Shown: positions 12,850 through 22,920, numbered from the stretch's first letter. The stretch is DNA of 64,000 nucleotides from Rhizomys pruinosus (GCA_009823505.1 VZQC01010399.1:904862-968861); one strand, 5' to 3'. Program-made: numbers and translations. The notes: generated from the sequence alone by a model not told the origin.

Positions 12850-13249
12850 TCATGGTTTATTTTCATTTTTTTTAATTTATTTTTACTATTTTTTTTTATG
12901 TGTGAGTGTTTTGCTGTGTGTACACCACATACTTGCCTGGCACCTCCGGAGGCCAGAGAGGGTGTCGGGTAGTTTCCCCTGAACTGGATTTGAAAGACAT
13001 TCCTCAGTGCAAGCCCGGCTGAGTTGTGTGCTGGGGATCGACCCGGTCCTCTGCAAGAGATCAGTTCTCTAACTGCTAGCTATCTCTCTAGCCCCTTAAG
13101 TTCATTTTTTACAATAAGTAATAAGTTTTGATACAAGAAACATCCTTCATGCAAAACCAATTTGCAAGCAGCTATGCCCAAACCCACAGCCCAACGGTCC
13201 CACCATCCAGCAAGGAGGGCTTGTATGGCAATCATGGCGATCAATAAAT
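12850..13249 (-). repeat. Inverted fragment of the 2.93-3.35 kb L1-like/B2 region
   Basis: At 12866-13097 an antisense B2 is readable (gtgtgagtgttttgctgtg ... gctatctctctagcccc). It is followed by acatccttcatgcaaaacc, gctatgcccaaaccca and ccaccatccagcaaggaggg, which are the reverse complement of 2930-3060. The order B2 then L1-like end is that of 2930-3345 inverted, so this part of the contig folds back on the earlier part. Confidence 0.65.
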
Positions 13250-13395
13250 CATAATTTTTATATTTCAGTTACACCTCAACAAGTTGATAAATAACAATTT
13301 ACTTTCCATCCTCCATTTGTTGGGCAAGAAAATTATATTCTCAAATTTATTTTTTAAGTTGTTCTGATTTTTCATTTTTTCTTCTTATTTATCTA

Positions 13396-13434
<39 letters not shown>

Positions 13435-14975
13435 ATGGGAGGGTGTATGTGCATTTGAGCCACAGCTCCACTCAGGTGTGGGGGCAGAAGTCAACTTGAG
13501 TTAGCTCTCTCCTTTCATCATGAGGGTCTGGGGGATAAAACACAGTTGGACTTAGCAGCAAGTGTCTTTACCCACTGAACTATGTGAAAAGATCCTATAC
13601 TGGTCATTTTTGAGTTTATATCTTTTTTTCTTTCAGAATATATCTATGGATAGAATTTTTAATTTAACACAAGTTTTTGCCTTCTAAATCCAGTGTATCA
13701 CATATTTTTTTTTCATTTTGAATTTACTCAACCTTTCATTTATTTTTTTTAATTTGTAGTAAAATACACATCATAACATTTACCATCTTACCCATTTTAA
13801 CTAGAGTTAAGCAATTTTAAGTATATCCACACTGATTGGCAATCAATCTCCAGAACTTTTTTATACATTGAATTTTATTAAGAAAATGTTTTAATGTTAA
13901 TGTAAGCACTGACATTGAGGGAGAAAGAGAGGCACACAGGTAGAAGCTAGTACATACCTCAGGGGCGTGGGGGGCTTCTTCAGAGTAACCTCTAGAACTC
14001 TTCATCCTGCAAAGCCAGAACTATATCCCCCCAACACCTTTTCATTTAACTCACCTCCAAGCCCCTGGCAACTACAAATCTACTTTAAGTATCTATGAAA
14101 TTTCACTGTTAGGTACCTCATATCTGTAGAGTCATACAATGTATTTGTCTTTTTAACTGGCTAATTTCACTTAGTATAATGTCCTCAAAGTTCCTCCCAA
14201 TGGTAGTATCTGAATTTCCTTCTTTTTAAGGCTGAATACTAGACAATGTGTTGACTCATTCATTCACTGATGAGCACTTGAGTTGCCTTCACATGCTGGC
14301 TATTATGAGTATACCACCAACAGCCTCAGTACGTAAATCTTTCTTTGAGATCCTACTTTCAATTATTTTACCAATAGAGCCAGAATTAGGATCAAATAGT
14401 AATTTTGGTTTTAGTTTTTGAGGACCCAGCATTCTGTTTTCCAGAGTAGCTGCACATTTAACGTTCCCATCTGCAGTGTACAGGGTTCTGATTTCAGGAC
14501 TTAGGATTTCCTGCATGCATTAGTTTTTAGTATAGCAGCCACCCTAATGTGTGTAAAGCTGTATCTCATTGTCCATATGATTTTTCATTATGCATATTCT
14601 AGAAATATTTAAATAAATTCTATAAATTAGTGGGGGGGGTGCATGCATGCACTTGTGTGCATATGTATGGCCAGAAGACGATATCAGGTGTCCTCTATCT
14701 CTCTGCCTTATTCCTTTGAGACAAGGTCTCTCACTGAACCTGGAACTAGGCTGGCATCCAGCAAACCCCACTGATCCTCCTGTCTCTGTCTCCCACAGCT
14801 CTGGGGTTACAGACACACCAGCAATCACTCTCAGTTTTTTTTACACGGGCTCTGGGAGCTGATCTCAGATCCTCATGCTTGTGTAGCAAGCACTCTAACA
14901 CACTAACCCATCTCTCTAGCTCCTCAATTTAGATTTCTAAATGTTTTTGTTTCAGAGTAGTATAACACAAAGAAT
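13250..14975. repeat. Large duplicated block, copy 2
   Basis: Near-identical to 577-2309 and in the same orientation. It contains second copies of the tetranucleotide repeat, the B3-like SINE, the antisense ancient L1 and the B4-like SINE. It breaks off exactly at the N at 14976, where copy 1 continues into a different sequence. Confidence 0.96.
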
Positions 14976-14976
14976 N

Positions 14977-15380
14977 CACCTTATCAAACAATTATAAAAA
15001 ACATGATCACTGAACAGGGAACCAATCATATCTAATGGACATAGATTGAGTATTGGATCTAATCACCCATCAAGTATTCACTAAGATAAATAAAATTGTG
15101 CAGTACAAACAAAATCAAACACTACAATACAAACCTCAACAACTGTAAATACTTTAAATTATACAAGTGTTCTCCATTCACAAAATAAACTAATTTGAAA
15201 AGAATAACAGAGAAAACAGAAATAATCCTAAATGTGAAAGTTAAATAATGTATATCTGAGAATATCATTACCCAAAGAAAGTCTCTCAAAGAAAAACAGA
15301 AATATAATGAAAATGAATTAAAAAATGTAGGGCATCTAGGTTAAGTAATGACAATAGAGAAATTAATAACATTAAGTACT
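14977..15380. other. AT-rich unique sequence, nothing recognised
   Basis: No SINE, splice-site pair or convincing reading frame was seen. It leads into the L1-like segment downstream and may be part of the 5' region of that element. Confidence 0.5.
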
Positions 15381-15789
15381 CAATATAGGAATATCAAAGG
15401 ACCCTCCACATCAACCAGGACTCATCTGATATCTTTGACCCAGATCCCACATATGGCCACCTAACCTGGCCTCCACCTTAGCCACTTCCACATGAAGATA
15501 GCATGACATTCTGTATCTGGATTTCAGGGAACATTACTCACTCTCCCAGACCCCAGCATCTGCTGGGACCAAGTGTCAAACTGAAGATCCACAGTGAGAA
15601 GCTTTTAAACCCACAGCAAGATTGTTCCTTTCCTTAGATATGTTGAGATGACTTCTGACACCCTATTTGTACATCAACATAGAGTTGCCACCAAGACAGG
15701 ATTCCCAAAGACACTATTCATCTGGTCTGCAATCTAACAGTTTATAGTAACAGCAAGCAAATTCTAAACATTCAGATATGCATACCCAG

Positions 15790-16265
15790 AAACATTATCA
15801 ATGGCTTCATTCCAGATACTTATATCCCATCTCAAAAACACAAACAATATGAACTACAAAAACGTTATAGCTCCTCCTGAAATTAGCAACCCCATTGCAA
15901 ATTTTCCTAAAGAAAACAACTTAGTTGTTGCAAAAGACAATCAAAATAGCAATCACAAATATGTTCAAAGAGCTCAAAGAGGATTAGTATGAATTCAGGA
16001 ATGAAGACTGTAATAACACACACAGTTGAATGAAAGAAATGAAAAAAAATTTCAACATATTAAAACAGAGTTTAACGAAGAGATAGAAGACCTAAAGAAA
16101 TACCAAACTGAAACAGTGCTTGAAATAAGGTATTTGTCAGTAAAATTAAAAAAAAAAAAAAAAACTTTGGACTGTCTCAGGAATAGAATGGATCAAGTTG
16201 TAAACAGAATTTCAATTCTTGAAGACAAGGAAAAAGAATTGGAACACTCAGTTAAGTAAAATGTT
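15790..16265 (+). pseudogene. L1/HAL1-type ORF1 remnant
   Basis: Conceptual translation gives two neighbouring pieces separated by a stop. The first (15801-15992) holds NTNNMNYKNVIAPPEISNPI. The second (16026-16259) is a lysine/glutamate-rich coiled coil ending NRMDQVVNRISILEDKEKEL, the heptad region just before the RNA-binding domain of mammalian L1 ORF1 proteins. ORF1p is the nucleic-acid chaperone that packages L1 RNA. An A run at about 16148-16163 lies inside the coiled coil. No complete RRM or C-terminal domain follows. About 15380-15790 is probably its 5' flank. It is dead by stops and truncation. Confidence 0.6.
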
Positions 16266-16534
16266 GAGTCTAAAAGATAGAAAACCAGAAACAGAACATA
16301 TAGGAACTCTTGGTTACTATAAACTCCAATATCCAGAATAAGAAGAAACAAAGGTCAAAGTAAAGAAAATACTTCCAGAGGCTCCCCTCAAAGACCTGAG
16401 TGACCCCTAGGAACCAGATCCTCAACTGACCTTGAGAAAATAATGCTTGGTTAATCTGGATGAAATGTATGGACTTAAACACCCCAAAACAAAAGTATAA
16501 TGAAAAGATTAGTAATCATTATATTTTCTTTAAA

Positions 16535-17195
16535 GTCTGAGAGATTGTGCTTCCAAACACCAGACTTAAAGTCATATGAAATTTATTGTCAAATAATAAA
16601 ATTTGCTCTTTCTATTTAGCAACTACCTAAGGGGAAACTGACATCATGACTATCAGAATGCCTAGAAAGCAGATCCTGAGTCCAGACACTGTGGCCAAAC
16701 GAACAAAAGGAGAAACCCAAAAATGGATGCTTTGGAACCCCTCATTGAGAAATCCTAATGGACTTTTATGTTGGACATTTAATCCACCCTGTTATTATTC
16801 CTCATAATTCCCTGCTTAGAAAATGTACCTAACTACTGTTGCCTTCACTTCTCCTTCTCAGGCACTAGTCAAGGACTTTGTTCTTTGATAGTTATACTCT
16901 TGGGGGTCTTTAAGATAGACCCACTGAGCAAGGGATAGGCCAGATGTCACACTCTCTGCCCCTTTTCAGCATGGAAGAAGTCAGAGGGGTCGGTGCCCCA
17001 ATTCCCTCTTGGCAGTTGGGGTGAACTCCTCAGAGGGTAACATGATAAAAACAGGAGAAAAAATTTGGCTAGTCAGTTTAGGGTCCAGACCTCCCAAAGA
17101 GCCAGTTTCTTTCTCAGCTGAGAGCTGAAGACTGCTTGGATCTGCCAGTAAACTTATCCTTCTGGTTGCTCTGACTTGTGGCCAATATTCAATAG
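16535..17195 (+). repeat. Possible solitary LTR
   Basis: A block with a polyadenylation-like context, a tcttgggggtctttaagata tract and a terminal part reading aaacttatccttctggttgc then gacttgtgg. These resemble the R/U5 end of class I (gamma-type) endogenous retroviral LTRs. I could not find clear TG...CA ends, a primer-binding site or gag/pol/env remnants, so it could be another repeat. No viral coding potential is present. Confidence 0.3.
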
Positions 17196-17416
17196 CTTTG
17201 AATATTTAGATATATGTGTTTCATTTGGAAAACCCATACAGTTCAGGAAACTAGGAAGGGGTATGGGGAGTCTTCAAGGAAGAGAAGATAGAATACAGTG
17301 ATATAAAGGGGGAAATGAGTAATGGAAAGAACAGCTAAATGGGACAGGGGATGGGTAACAGGGTAGAGGGTAAGATCTGGCAAGGATAAATAACACTAAA
17401 ATATTTTGAAAAATCC

Positions 17417-17468
17417 ATATATATATATATATATATATATAATTATATATACATACATACATACACAT
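17417..17468. repeat. (TA)n-(CATA)n microsatellite
   Basis: About eleven TA units followed by a short tetranucleotide CATA tract. It is probably length-variable. It marks the end of the LTR-flanking sequence before the block that is also copied at 5.8-9.9 kb. Confidence 0.9.
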
Positions 17469-17509
17469 ATCACCTGAATTGAACGATTTTTTTTTTACTA
17501 AAAGATGTC

Positions 17510-18474
17510 ATGTTTTCCTTAAGAAAGTGTTTGAAGGCTCCTCCTTGGCAAACCCAAACAACCATCAGTCTTGCCCTTGTGCTCCACACTGGGGTCTTTC
17601 CTTCCCATGGTCACCAAATGAGGTCCAGTAAGCACTTCATCCTGTCTTGATCTTTCTGTACTAGCCTCCATGATACAACCTGGGTAGTCCCAACAATGGC
17701 AGTCTATACTCTGAAGAGGCTGAAACCCCAGTAGCTGCTCAGTCCACAAGCTGGATATCTCAGCAGTCCCCATCTGGCATTGAAGGTTTGGAGGATTCTT
17801 GGAGAGACATGAGTCTTCAGTCCATACTGGAGGGTTAAAAAGCTGTGACTCATGTCTTTGAAGGATGGCAAAAGCAGTGGCAGCCACAGAGTAGATGTGC
17901 TTGCCAGGTAAGAATTGAAGACAGGCAAAATAATAGTGCTCTCTCTCTCTTTTTTTTTCCCTTTTTTCCTTTTTACTAAGATCTCAAGTTTTATAACTGA
18001 AGTACAATTTCTCAGGCCTTACTGATTATTTCTGGTTATACTTTCCTTTTGGATACTTAAGGCCATACAATTAGCCCAAATTAACCAAGATTTTTGTTTT
18101 CTCAAGGTCAGTTGAGGATCTGGTCCTCAAGGGTCACTAGGGTTTTTTGGGGAGAGGGGAGGGGCCCTCTTTGCTTCTTAGCTGCCGTAAGGTGAGCAGC
18201 GCTGCCCCTCCATTCCTCTCTGTTGTGCTAACTCACCAAGACCAGGGGCAATGGCGCCATCCTACACCGGACCTAAACATCTAAAACAGGAAGCCAAAGG
18301 GAATCGTTCTCCTTTAAACTGTTTCTCTCAGGTATCTGTTACCGCACTGAAAAATATCTCATTGTTTTTTTTCTTAAAACTTTCTTGATAATTGTATCAG
18401 AGTCAATCCCTAAGTGTTGAAGAGCTGGATATGACACCTCCCCAGAAACTTAGTCCTCCTTTACAACTTTGAAC
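17510..18474. other. Unassigned block, source of the degraded copy
   Basis: Clean version of 5830-7700. Open frames at 17519-17928 on the minus strand (up to 122 codons) have no recognised domain, and the degraded copy disrupts them. The phrasing of the sequence suggests an interspersed rodent repeat, but I cannot name the family. No splice-flanked exon stands out. Confidence 0.45.
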
Positions 18475-18680
18475 TTAAGAGTTTGAGTGCTGGAGAGATG
18501 ACTCAGTGGTTAAGAACTCTGCTGCTCTTTCAGAGAACCAGGGTTTGGTTCCCAGTTCCCATATGGTAAGTTACCTCTGAAACTCCAGTTCCATGGGATC
18601 TGACATCCTCTTCTGGTCTCCCTGGGCACTGTACAACAACACCAACACATAGAGGCAGAATACTCACATGTAAAATAAAA
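18475..18680 (+). repeat. B2-type SINE
   Basis: Head gagtgctggagagatgactc, tRNA-like middle, then ccatgggatctgacatcc and a 3' end with acatgtaaaataaaa. It is an older B2 form without the cacgggtgcacaaacc domain. Its A/T-rich tail served as the target for the U1 retropseudogene that follows. Confidence 0.85.
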
Positions 18681-18705
18681 TTTTTATTTTTTATTTATTT
18701 TTTTA

Positions 18706-18853
18706 CAGGGGAGAGTGCAAACGCAGTCCCCCACTACCACAAATTATGCAGTCGAGTTTCCCGCATTTGGGGAAATCGCAGGGGTCAGCACATCCCAAGT
18801 GCAATGGATGAGCCTCGCCCTGGGAAAACCACCTTCTTGATCATGGTAAGTAT
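18706..18853 (-). pseudogene. U1 snRNA retropseudogene
   Basis: On the minus strand this is U1 spliceosomal RNA from its 5' end (atacttacc, the 5' splice-site recognition segment) to its 3' end (cccctg). It keeps aaggtggttttcccagggcg, the Sm-site region aatttgtggtagtgggg and the gcgatttccccaaatgcggg stem. It is about 148 bases against 164 for U1. A deletion near the 5' end joins the two tacc repeats and removes the intervening segment of stem-loop I. An A-rich tail (T-rich on plus, 18683-18705) and matching flanks (tgtaaaataaaattttta, about 18669 and 18854) mark L1-mediated retroposition. It is not a functional U1 gene: no promoter elements are seen. Confidence 0.92.
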
Positions 18854-19164
18854 GTAAAATAAAATTTTTAAAGACTTAAAAAAAAAAACTCAAGATTTTT
18901 TAAACTTCTTAAAGGGTTTTTGTTTTGTATTTCTTAAAGGCATGCCAGTAAATATTCTGGCACTGTGAAAACAAATTTGTTGAGTTAAATAAAATAGAAA
19001 CATATGGCCTACCCACAAGGAAGCAGGGAAATCCTAAAACTAGTTTTATACACTTTAGGTACAGAACAGATTTGGAGGAAATCACTACCAATGCTTTGGA
19101 AATAGCTAGTTAATCCATAAGATGTTTTCCTTTAAATTCACATTATCTAAATTCAGCAACATTT

Positions 19165-19320
19165 TTTTTTTGAGATAGGGTCTTACTTTGTAGCCCCCCT
19201 CACTGGTCTAGAATTCACTATGTAGACCAGGCTGGCCTTGAATACACAAAAGTCTACCTTCCTCTACCTCCCAAGTGCTAGGATTTATAAAGATATGAGA
19301 TATGGACCACTATGCCCAGC
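19165..19320 (-). repeat. Antisense B1 SINE
   Basis: tttgagatagggtctt, agaccaggctggccttgaa, cctcccaagtgctagg and atgcccagcc occur in inverted B1 order. It interrupts an older repeat whose two halves (attcagcaac and gaattcagcaaccatttatt) flank it, so attcagcaac is its target-site duplication. Confidence 0.9.
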
Positions 19321-19393
19321 CGAATTCAGCAACCATTTATTGAATACCTACTATGTGCCGAGCACTGAGACACAAGTTAGAAATGATTCTTGC

Positions 19394-19640
19394 CGGGCTA
19401 GAGAGATAGCCTAGTGGTTAAGAGCACCAACTGCTCTTGCAGAGGACCTGGGTTCGATCCCCAGCACCCACATGGCAGCTGAGAACCGTCTGTAACTCCA
19501 ATTCCAGGAGAACTCCAGTTCCAGGGGAATCCAACACCCTCTTCTGACCTCCGCAGCATTGCATGACACAGGTGCACAAACCTACATGCAGACAGTACAT
19601 TCAAACACATACAAAAATAAATAAAATTTTAAAAAAAGAA
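19394..19640 (+). repeat. B2-type SINE, long subfamily
   Basis: Head gggctagagagatagcct, perfect B box gggttcgatcccc, and an internal repeat of the type ctccaattccaggagaa then ctccagttccagggg. The 3' end is aaacacatacaaaaataaat plus an A tail. Direct repeats agaaatgattcttgcc at about 19378-19393 and after 19645 are the target-site duplication. The target is an older interspersed repeat (tattgaatacctactatgtg). Confidence 0.95.
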
Positions 19641-19785
19641 AAAAAAAAGAAATGATTCTTGCCCTTTTAGGATTTACTGGCTAATGGGATCTATCTCCAA
19701 GCTATCTTTCTTTTGTGTGATTCCTTACTCATCAAGCAGCTTCAGAAATACAAAGTTACTCTCCACAAAAATTAACACTCATAGA

Positions 19786-19985
19786 GGGGCTGGAGAAGTG
19801 ACTCATTAGTTAAGAGCACTTACTGCTGTTCTTTCAGAGGACCAAAGGTCAGTTCCCAGCACCCACCACAGGCAGCTAGCAACAGTCTACAACTCCAGCT
19901 CCAAGGGACCTAACACCCTTTTTCTGGCTTCTGTGGGCACCTGCACAAGCATGACATTCATTCACATACACATCTAAATAAAAGT
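19786..19985 (+). repeat. B2-type SINE, older
   Basis: Starts ggggctggagaagtgact and has gttcccagcacccacc and a 3' end with ttcacatacacatctaaataa. It lacks the internal duplication. It is more diverged than the neighbouring long-subfamily copy. Confidence 0.88.
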
Positions 19986-20171
19986 AAATTAAAATTTTTT
20001 TCTTTTTATTTTTTACTTTTTATTTTTTTCCTTGCAGCTTTGCTTTGAATAAATTAAAAAATTTTTAAACATTCATAGAACAGTATATCCATATTCACTA
20101 CTAATATCACCTTTCTGGATATACCAACATATCCCTATTTAATATAATAAATTGGTCAAGTTTGCACAAAN

Positions 20172-20242
20172 GATGCTAGGAATGGAACCCAGGGCTCATG
20201 CATGCCAGGTGGATGCTCTAATTCTGAGCTATGTCTGTAGCC
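20172..20242 (-). repeat. Antisense ID-like SINE fragment
   Basis: Reads gctaggaatggaacccaggg, then gagctatgtctgtagccc, the complement of an ID/BC1-like tRNA(Ala)-derived unit. Its left edge coincides with the N at 20171. Confidence 0.6.
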
Positions 20243-20289
20243 CAAGCACATGGCAGAAGCTGTGCTTAAGACCCCAGACTTTAATTAGG

Positions 20290-20762
20290 ATTAAACAAAA
20301 GGTTTTGGTTTTGAGATGGTGTTACTGTGCAGCTCTGGCTGGCCTGGAAATCACTACATAGACCAGAGTATCCTCTGCCTCTGCCTCCTGACTGCTAGGA
20401 CTGTAACTGAGGACCAGCACGTCTGGCCTAAAATATGCACCACAAACATATAACAGGGGTTTTTGTTTGTTTGAGTTAAAGTCTCATGTAGCCCAAGCTG
20501 GCCTTAAAATCACTATGTTGGTGAGGCTAGCCTTGAATTCCTTATCCTCCTGCCTGCTGGGTCTGCAGGTGTATACCATCACACCCAGCTAGGGTGTGGG
20601 TTTTTTTTTTTTTTGTATTTTTGAGATGGTCTCCCTTTAGTCCCAGCTGGCCTGGAGCTCGCTCTATAGACCAGGGTGGCCTTGAACTCACAGAGATCCG
20701 CCTGCCTCTGCCTCCCAGTACTGGGATTAAAGGCGAGGCATGCACCCACAATGCCTGGCTAG
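20290..20762 (-). repeat. Run of three antisense B1 SINEs
   Basis: Three inverted B1 copies lie end to end: about 20295-20430 (diverged), 20455-20590 (diverged) and 20592-20762 (young, with a T tract and cagctggcctggagctcgct). All have the same orientation. They lie directly downstream, in minus-strand terms, of the candidate second exon of the CpG-island gene, so they would sit in its 3' UTR or next intron. Confidence 0.9.
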
Positions 20763-20780
20763 GAAAGCTTTAAGTAGGAA

Positions 20781-20917
20781 TTAAAAACTGTAAAAATCTG
20801 CAGAATACTCCAGTGCTACCATAAAGAAATCCTTTTTAGACTGCATCAAAGAACTGACTGAAACAGTGAACTTCTGCTCAAAACAGTCAACTTCCACATG
20901 GAGAATATCGAGAAAGA
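20781..20917 (-). CDS. Candidate second (possibly last) coding exon of the CpG-island gene
   Basis: Minus strand: a good pyrimidine-rich acceptor (gcctttcatctcttacttag) precedes an open frame starting at 20917. It reads FLDILHVEVDCFEQKF at the start, continues SLMQSKKDFFMV, and ends ADFYSF with TAA at 20781-20783. Exon 1 ends in phase 1 and this exon begins with two bases, so joining keeps the frame and gives a 55-residue product. Alternatively the exon ends earlier at a weak donor after ATG (at gtagca) and the gene continues. I recognise no domain. The plus strand here is also open and ends near a gtaagag donor, so an exon on the other strand is a rival reading. Inference only. Confidence 0.3.
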
Positions 20918-21423
20918 CTAAGTAAGAGATGAAAGGCATGTTTGGCAGAATACATGAGCTCTGGTGGGGTGGGGGCATAAGGTGGGGAACACGGGTCTAG
21001 ATTTGATAATCTTGTGCAAAAAAAAAATATATATATATATAAATCCTTTTGAAAATAAGCAGTAATTTGCGTCCTAATGATTTTTTCCCTCTTGGAATAA
21101 ATAAGCAAGGATTTATTAATTAAAAATAAGTCATTCAGCTTCCTGGGCAAGTTTTTTTAATCTAAAAGGTGAAGACAATTTTCTTGGAATGTACCGTCCA
21201 CTTCTAAAACAGCGACACAAAATCTTAATACCTTAGTAAACACAAAATTTATATAATCCCAGCTCCTCAAATTAATTTTGCCATGTAAAAGGTGCAGATA
21301 TCCCATTATCGATAGTTAGATCTCTGGCACAATCTCATGTTTCCCTGATTTCCTGAGATGCTCTGTGATCACCATGACTACGGACTAAACATTTCATGTA
21401 AATATTAGTTGTACCATACTGAG

Positions 21424-21449
21424 CGGGGGGAGGGGGGGTGTCGGGGGTC
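21424..21449 (+). other. G-run tract, possible G-quadruplex
   Basis: Runs of six, seven and five G separated by a and tgtc lie about 250 bases outside the CpG island. The runs are long enough to supply four G-tracts. Another G-run cluster lies in the island at about 22108-22134. Folding is inferred from pattern only. Confidence 0.45.
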
Positions 21450-22264
21450 GAGTCTGTGCTGTGAACGCTCAAAACAAACAAAAAGCAACAAAGGTGGAAT
21501 ATGACTTTCACTTTTACAATGTTTATCCTTTACCTGCCTAGGGCTTGTTTTATTTTTATTTAGCAGTGATTTCGTCCATTATCCCACGGTTACCTCGGGT
21601 AACCTCGGGTTTTAGTACATACGGCTGAGCTAGAAACCACTTAAAAGGACTTGCTGCTCAACAAAGCTCCGGAGTTCTTCGCGTCTCTATCCATCTAGGG
21701 ACCTGGGGCCGCCACCTTTCCTTTCCCTCTTTATTAAAAAGTTGGGGCAGGGGTCTCTTCCTTCTGGGAGGCGCTGCACCTTTGGGACGGCGCGTCTGCC
21801 CAATCTAAGACCGGAGCGACCCCGAGGCTGTCCTCGCCGAGGCGGCAAGATGGAGGGCGAAGGCCGAGGCCGGACTGGGCGGAGTTTCGGCGCGGCGGGG
21901 AGTAGGATCTGGCCCGCAGCCAGGCCCGCCTCCGCGTGCCCGGAGCTTTGGACCCGGCCCGGCACGGAGACCTCAGGCGAGAGTGTGGAGGCTGCGGAAC
22001 AAGGACGCCATTATCGGCTTCCCCGAGAAGCGCCTCAGCCGCCGTCCGCACGGGCCCCCGAGGCAGAGGGAGGACGCGGCGGGCGGGGACACCTAGGGCG
22101 GAGAGGTCGGGGAGGGCGGGGAGGGCGCCGTGGGAGCTGGGGAACTGAGGATACCGCAGCTCCTCTGCGCACCCTCTGCCGGCCATGAGGCTCAAAATGG
22201 AGGCCCGGCGGCGCCCAGCGGGTCGCAGCTGACGGCGTCATGCTCGTCCCCACAGCGTTCCTAC

Positions 22265-22295
22265 CTGAGCCTTCCCGCTCCTTTTCCTCCGCCAT
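22265..22295 (-). CDS. Candidate first coding exon (MAEEKEREGS) of an unidentified gene
   Basis: Minus strand inside a CpG island: an accaagATGG start context gives MAEEKEREGS plus one base, then a CAG|gtagga splice donor at 22264. A short charged N-terminus followed at once by a donor is typical of housekeeping genes with a small coding first exon. The start overlaps a YY1 motif, a common arrangement in TATA-less promoters. The 5' UTR would lie above 22296. I do not recognise the protein from ten residues. Transcription would run toward lower coordinates. Confidence 0.5.
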
Positions 22296-22300
22296 CTTGG
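22289..22300 (-). promoter_or_regulatory. YY1 motif overlapping the start codon
   Basis: On the minus strand ccaagatggcgg is a strong match to the YY1 consensus aanatggcgg. Related sites occur at 22192-22204 (tcaaaatggaggc, plus) and 21845-21855 (caagatggagg, plus). YY1 sites at transcription start or initiator-ATG positions are frequent in CpG-island housekeeping genes. Confidence 0.65.
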
Positions 22301-22558
22301 TGCGGAGCTCATCTCCTTGGAGATGCCCATCCCAAACACCGCGAGGCGCGCGGCGGGGCGAAGCCCCTCGGCGGGCGGCCTCCTTCCCGCTTCCGCCTTG
22401 GCTGCTCGACTTTTGCCCCCAGAACCGAGCTCCGCGTTCTTTGGGCCCAGGGAGTCATTTGTTTATAAGGTTCCGAAGTCCCCACCGCCCCCTCCGCTTG
22501 TAACTGCCACACATTGCGCTTCCCCTCCTCCTAGTCGCAGGATGCGGCGAGCTTGGTT

Positions 22559-22613
22559 TGTTTGTTTATTTATTTATTTATTTATTTATTTAATTTATTT
22601 ATTTATTTATTAT
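22559..22613. repeat. (TTTA)n microsatellite at the CpG island edge
   Basis: About a dozen ttta units, interrupted once by taatt. It marks the sharp right border of the CpG-rich segment. Confidence 0.93.
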
Positions 22614-22920
22614 TCTAACTGCAGGTTCTCCTACGCAGCTCTTCAGGTCCTCTAGGTGCCTCACCCCCACCCCTACCACCGGCAAAGCCACCTCTAAATG
22701 GAGAAAAACCCTGAACAAAATACAAACGTGGGCCGGGTACAAAAGGAAGCCAGACCTCTCCAGGATAACTTGAAAGGAGAGGAATAGCGCTAGAGAAACG
22801 TGCAAAATAGGTGCAAACACTCGCCAAAGCTGAAACTTCTGATACTAAATACAGGGTTCTCAGCAACATAAAAACGTGCCTGTCCAGGCTCAGAGTTAAC
22901 ACATTAAAAATGTTGCTCGA

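Larger units (their letters stand above)
21660..22550. promoter_or_regulatory. CpG island promoter
   Basis: About 0.9 kb with dense CpG and high G+C, in a window otherwise AT-rich and CpG-poor. It lacks a TATA box and contains three ATGG/CCAT YY1-type sites and G-rich runs. Open frames up to about 150 codons occur in both strands here but are expected by chance in G+C-rich DNA. It is probably the promoter of the minus-strand gene starting at 22295. A divergent transcript to the right cannot be excluded. Confidence 0.88.

Noticed and set aside
21687..22655. Several overlapping proline/arginine/glycine-rich frames up to 153 codons in the CpG island
   Set aside because: High G+C lowers stop frequency on all frames. 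None has domains, and they conflict with each other. Only the ten-codon start followed by a splice donor was kept.
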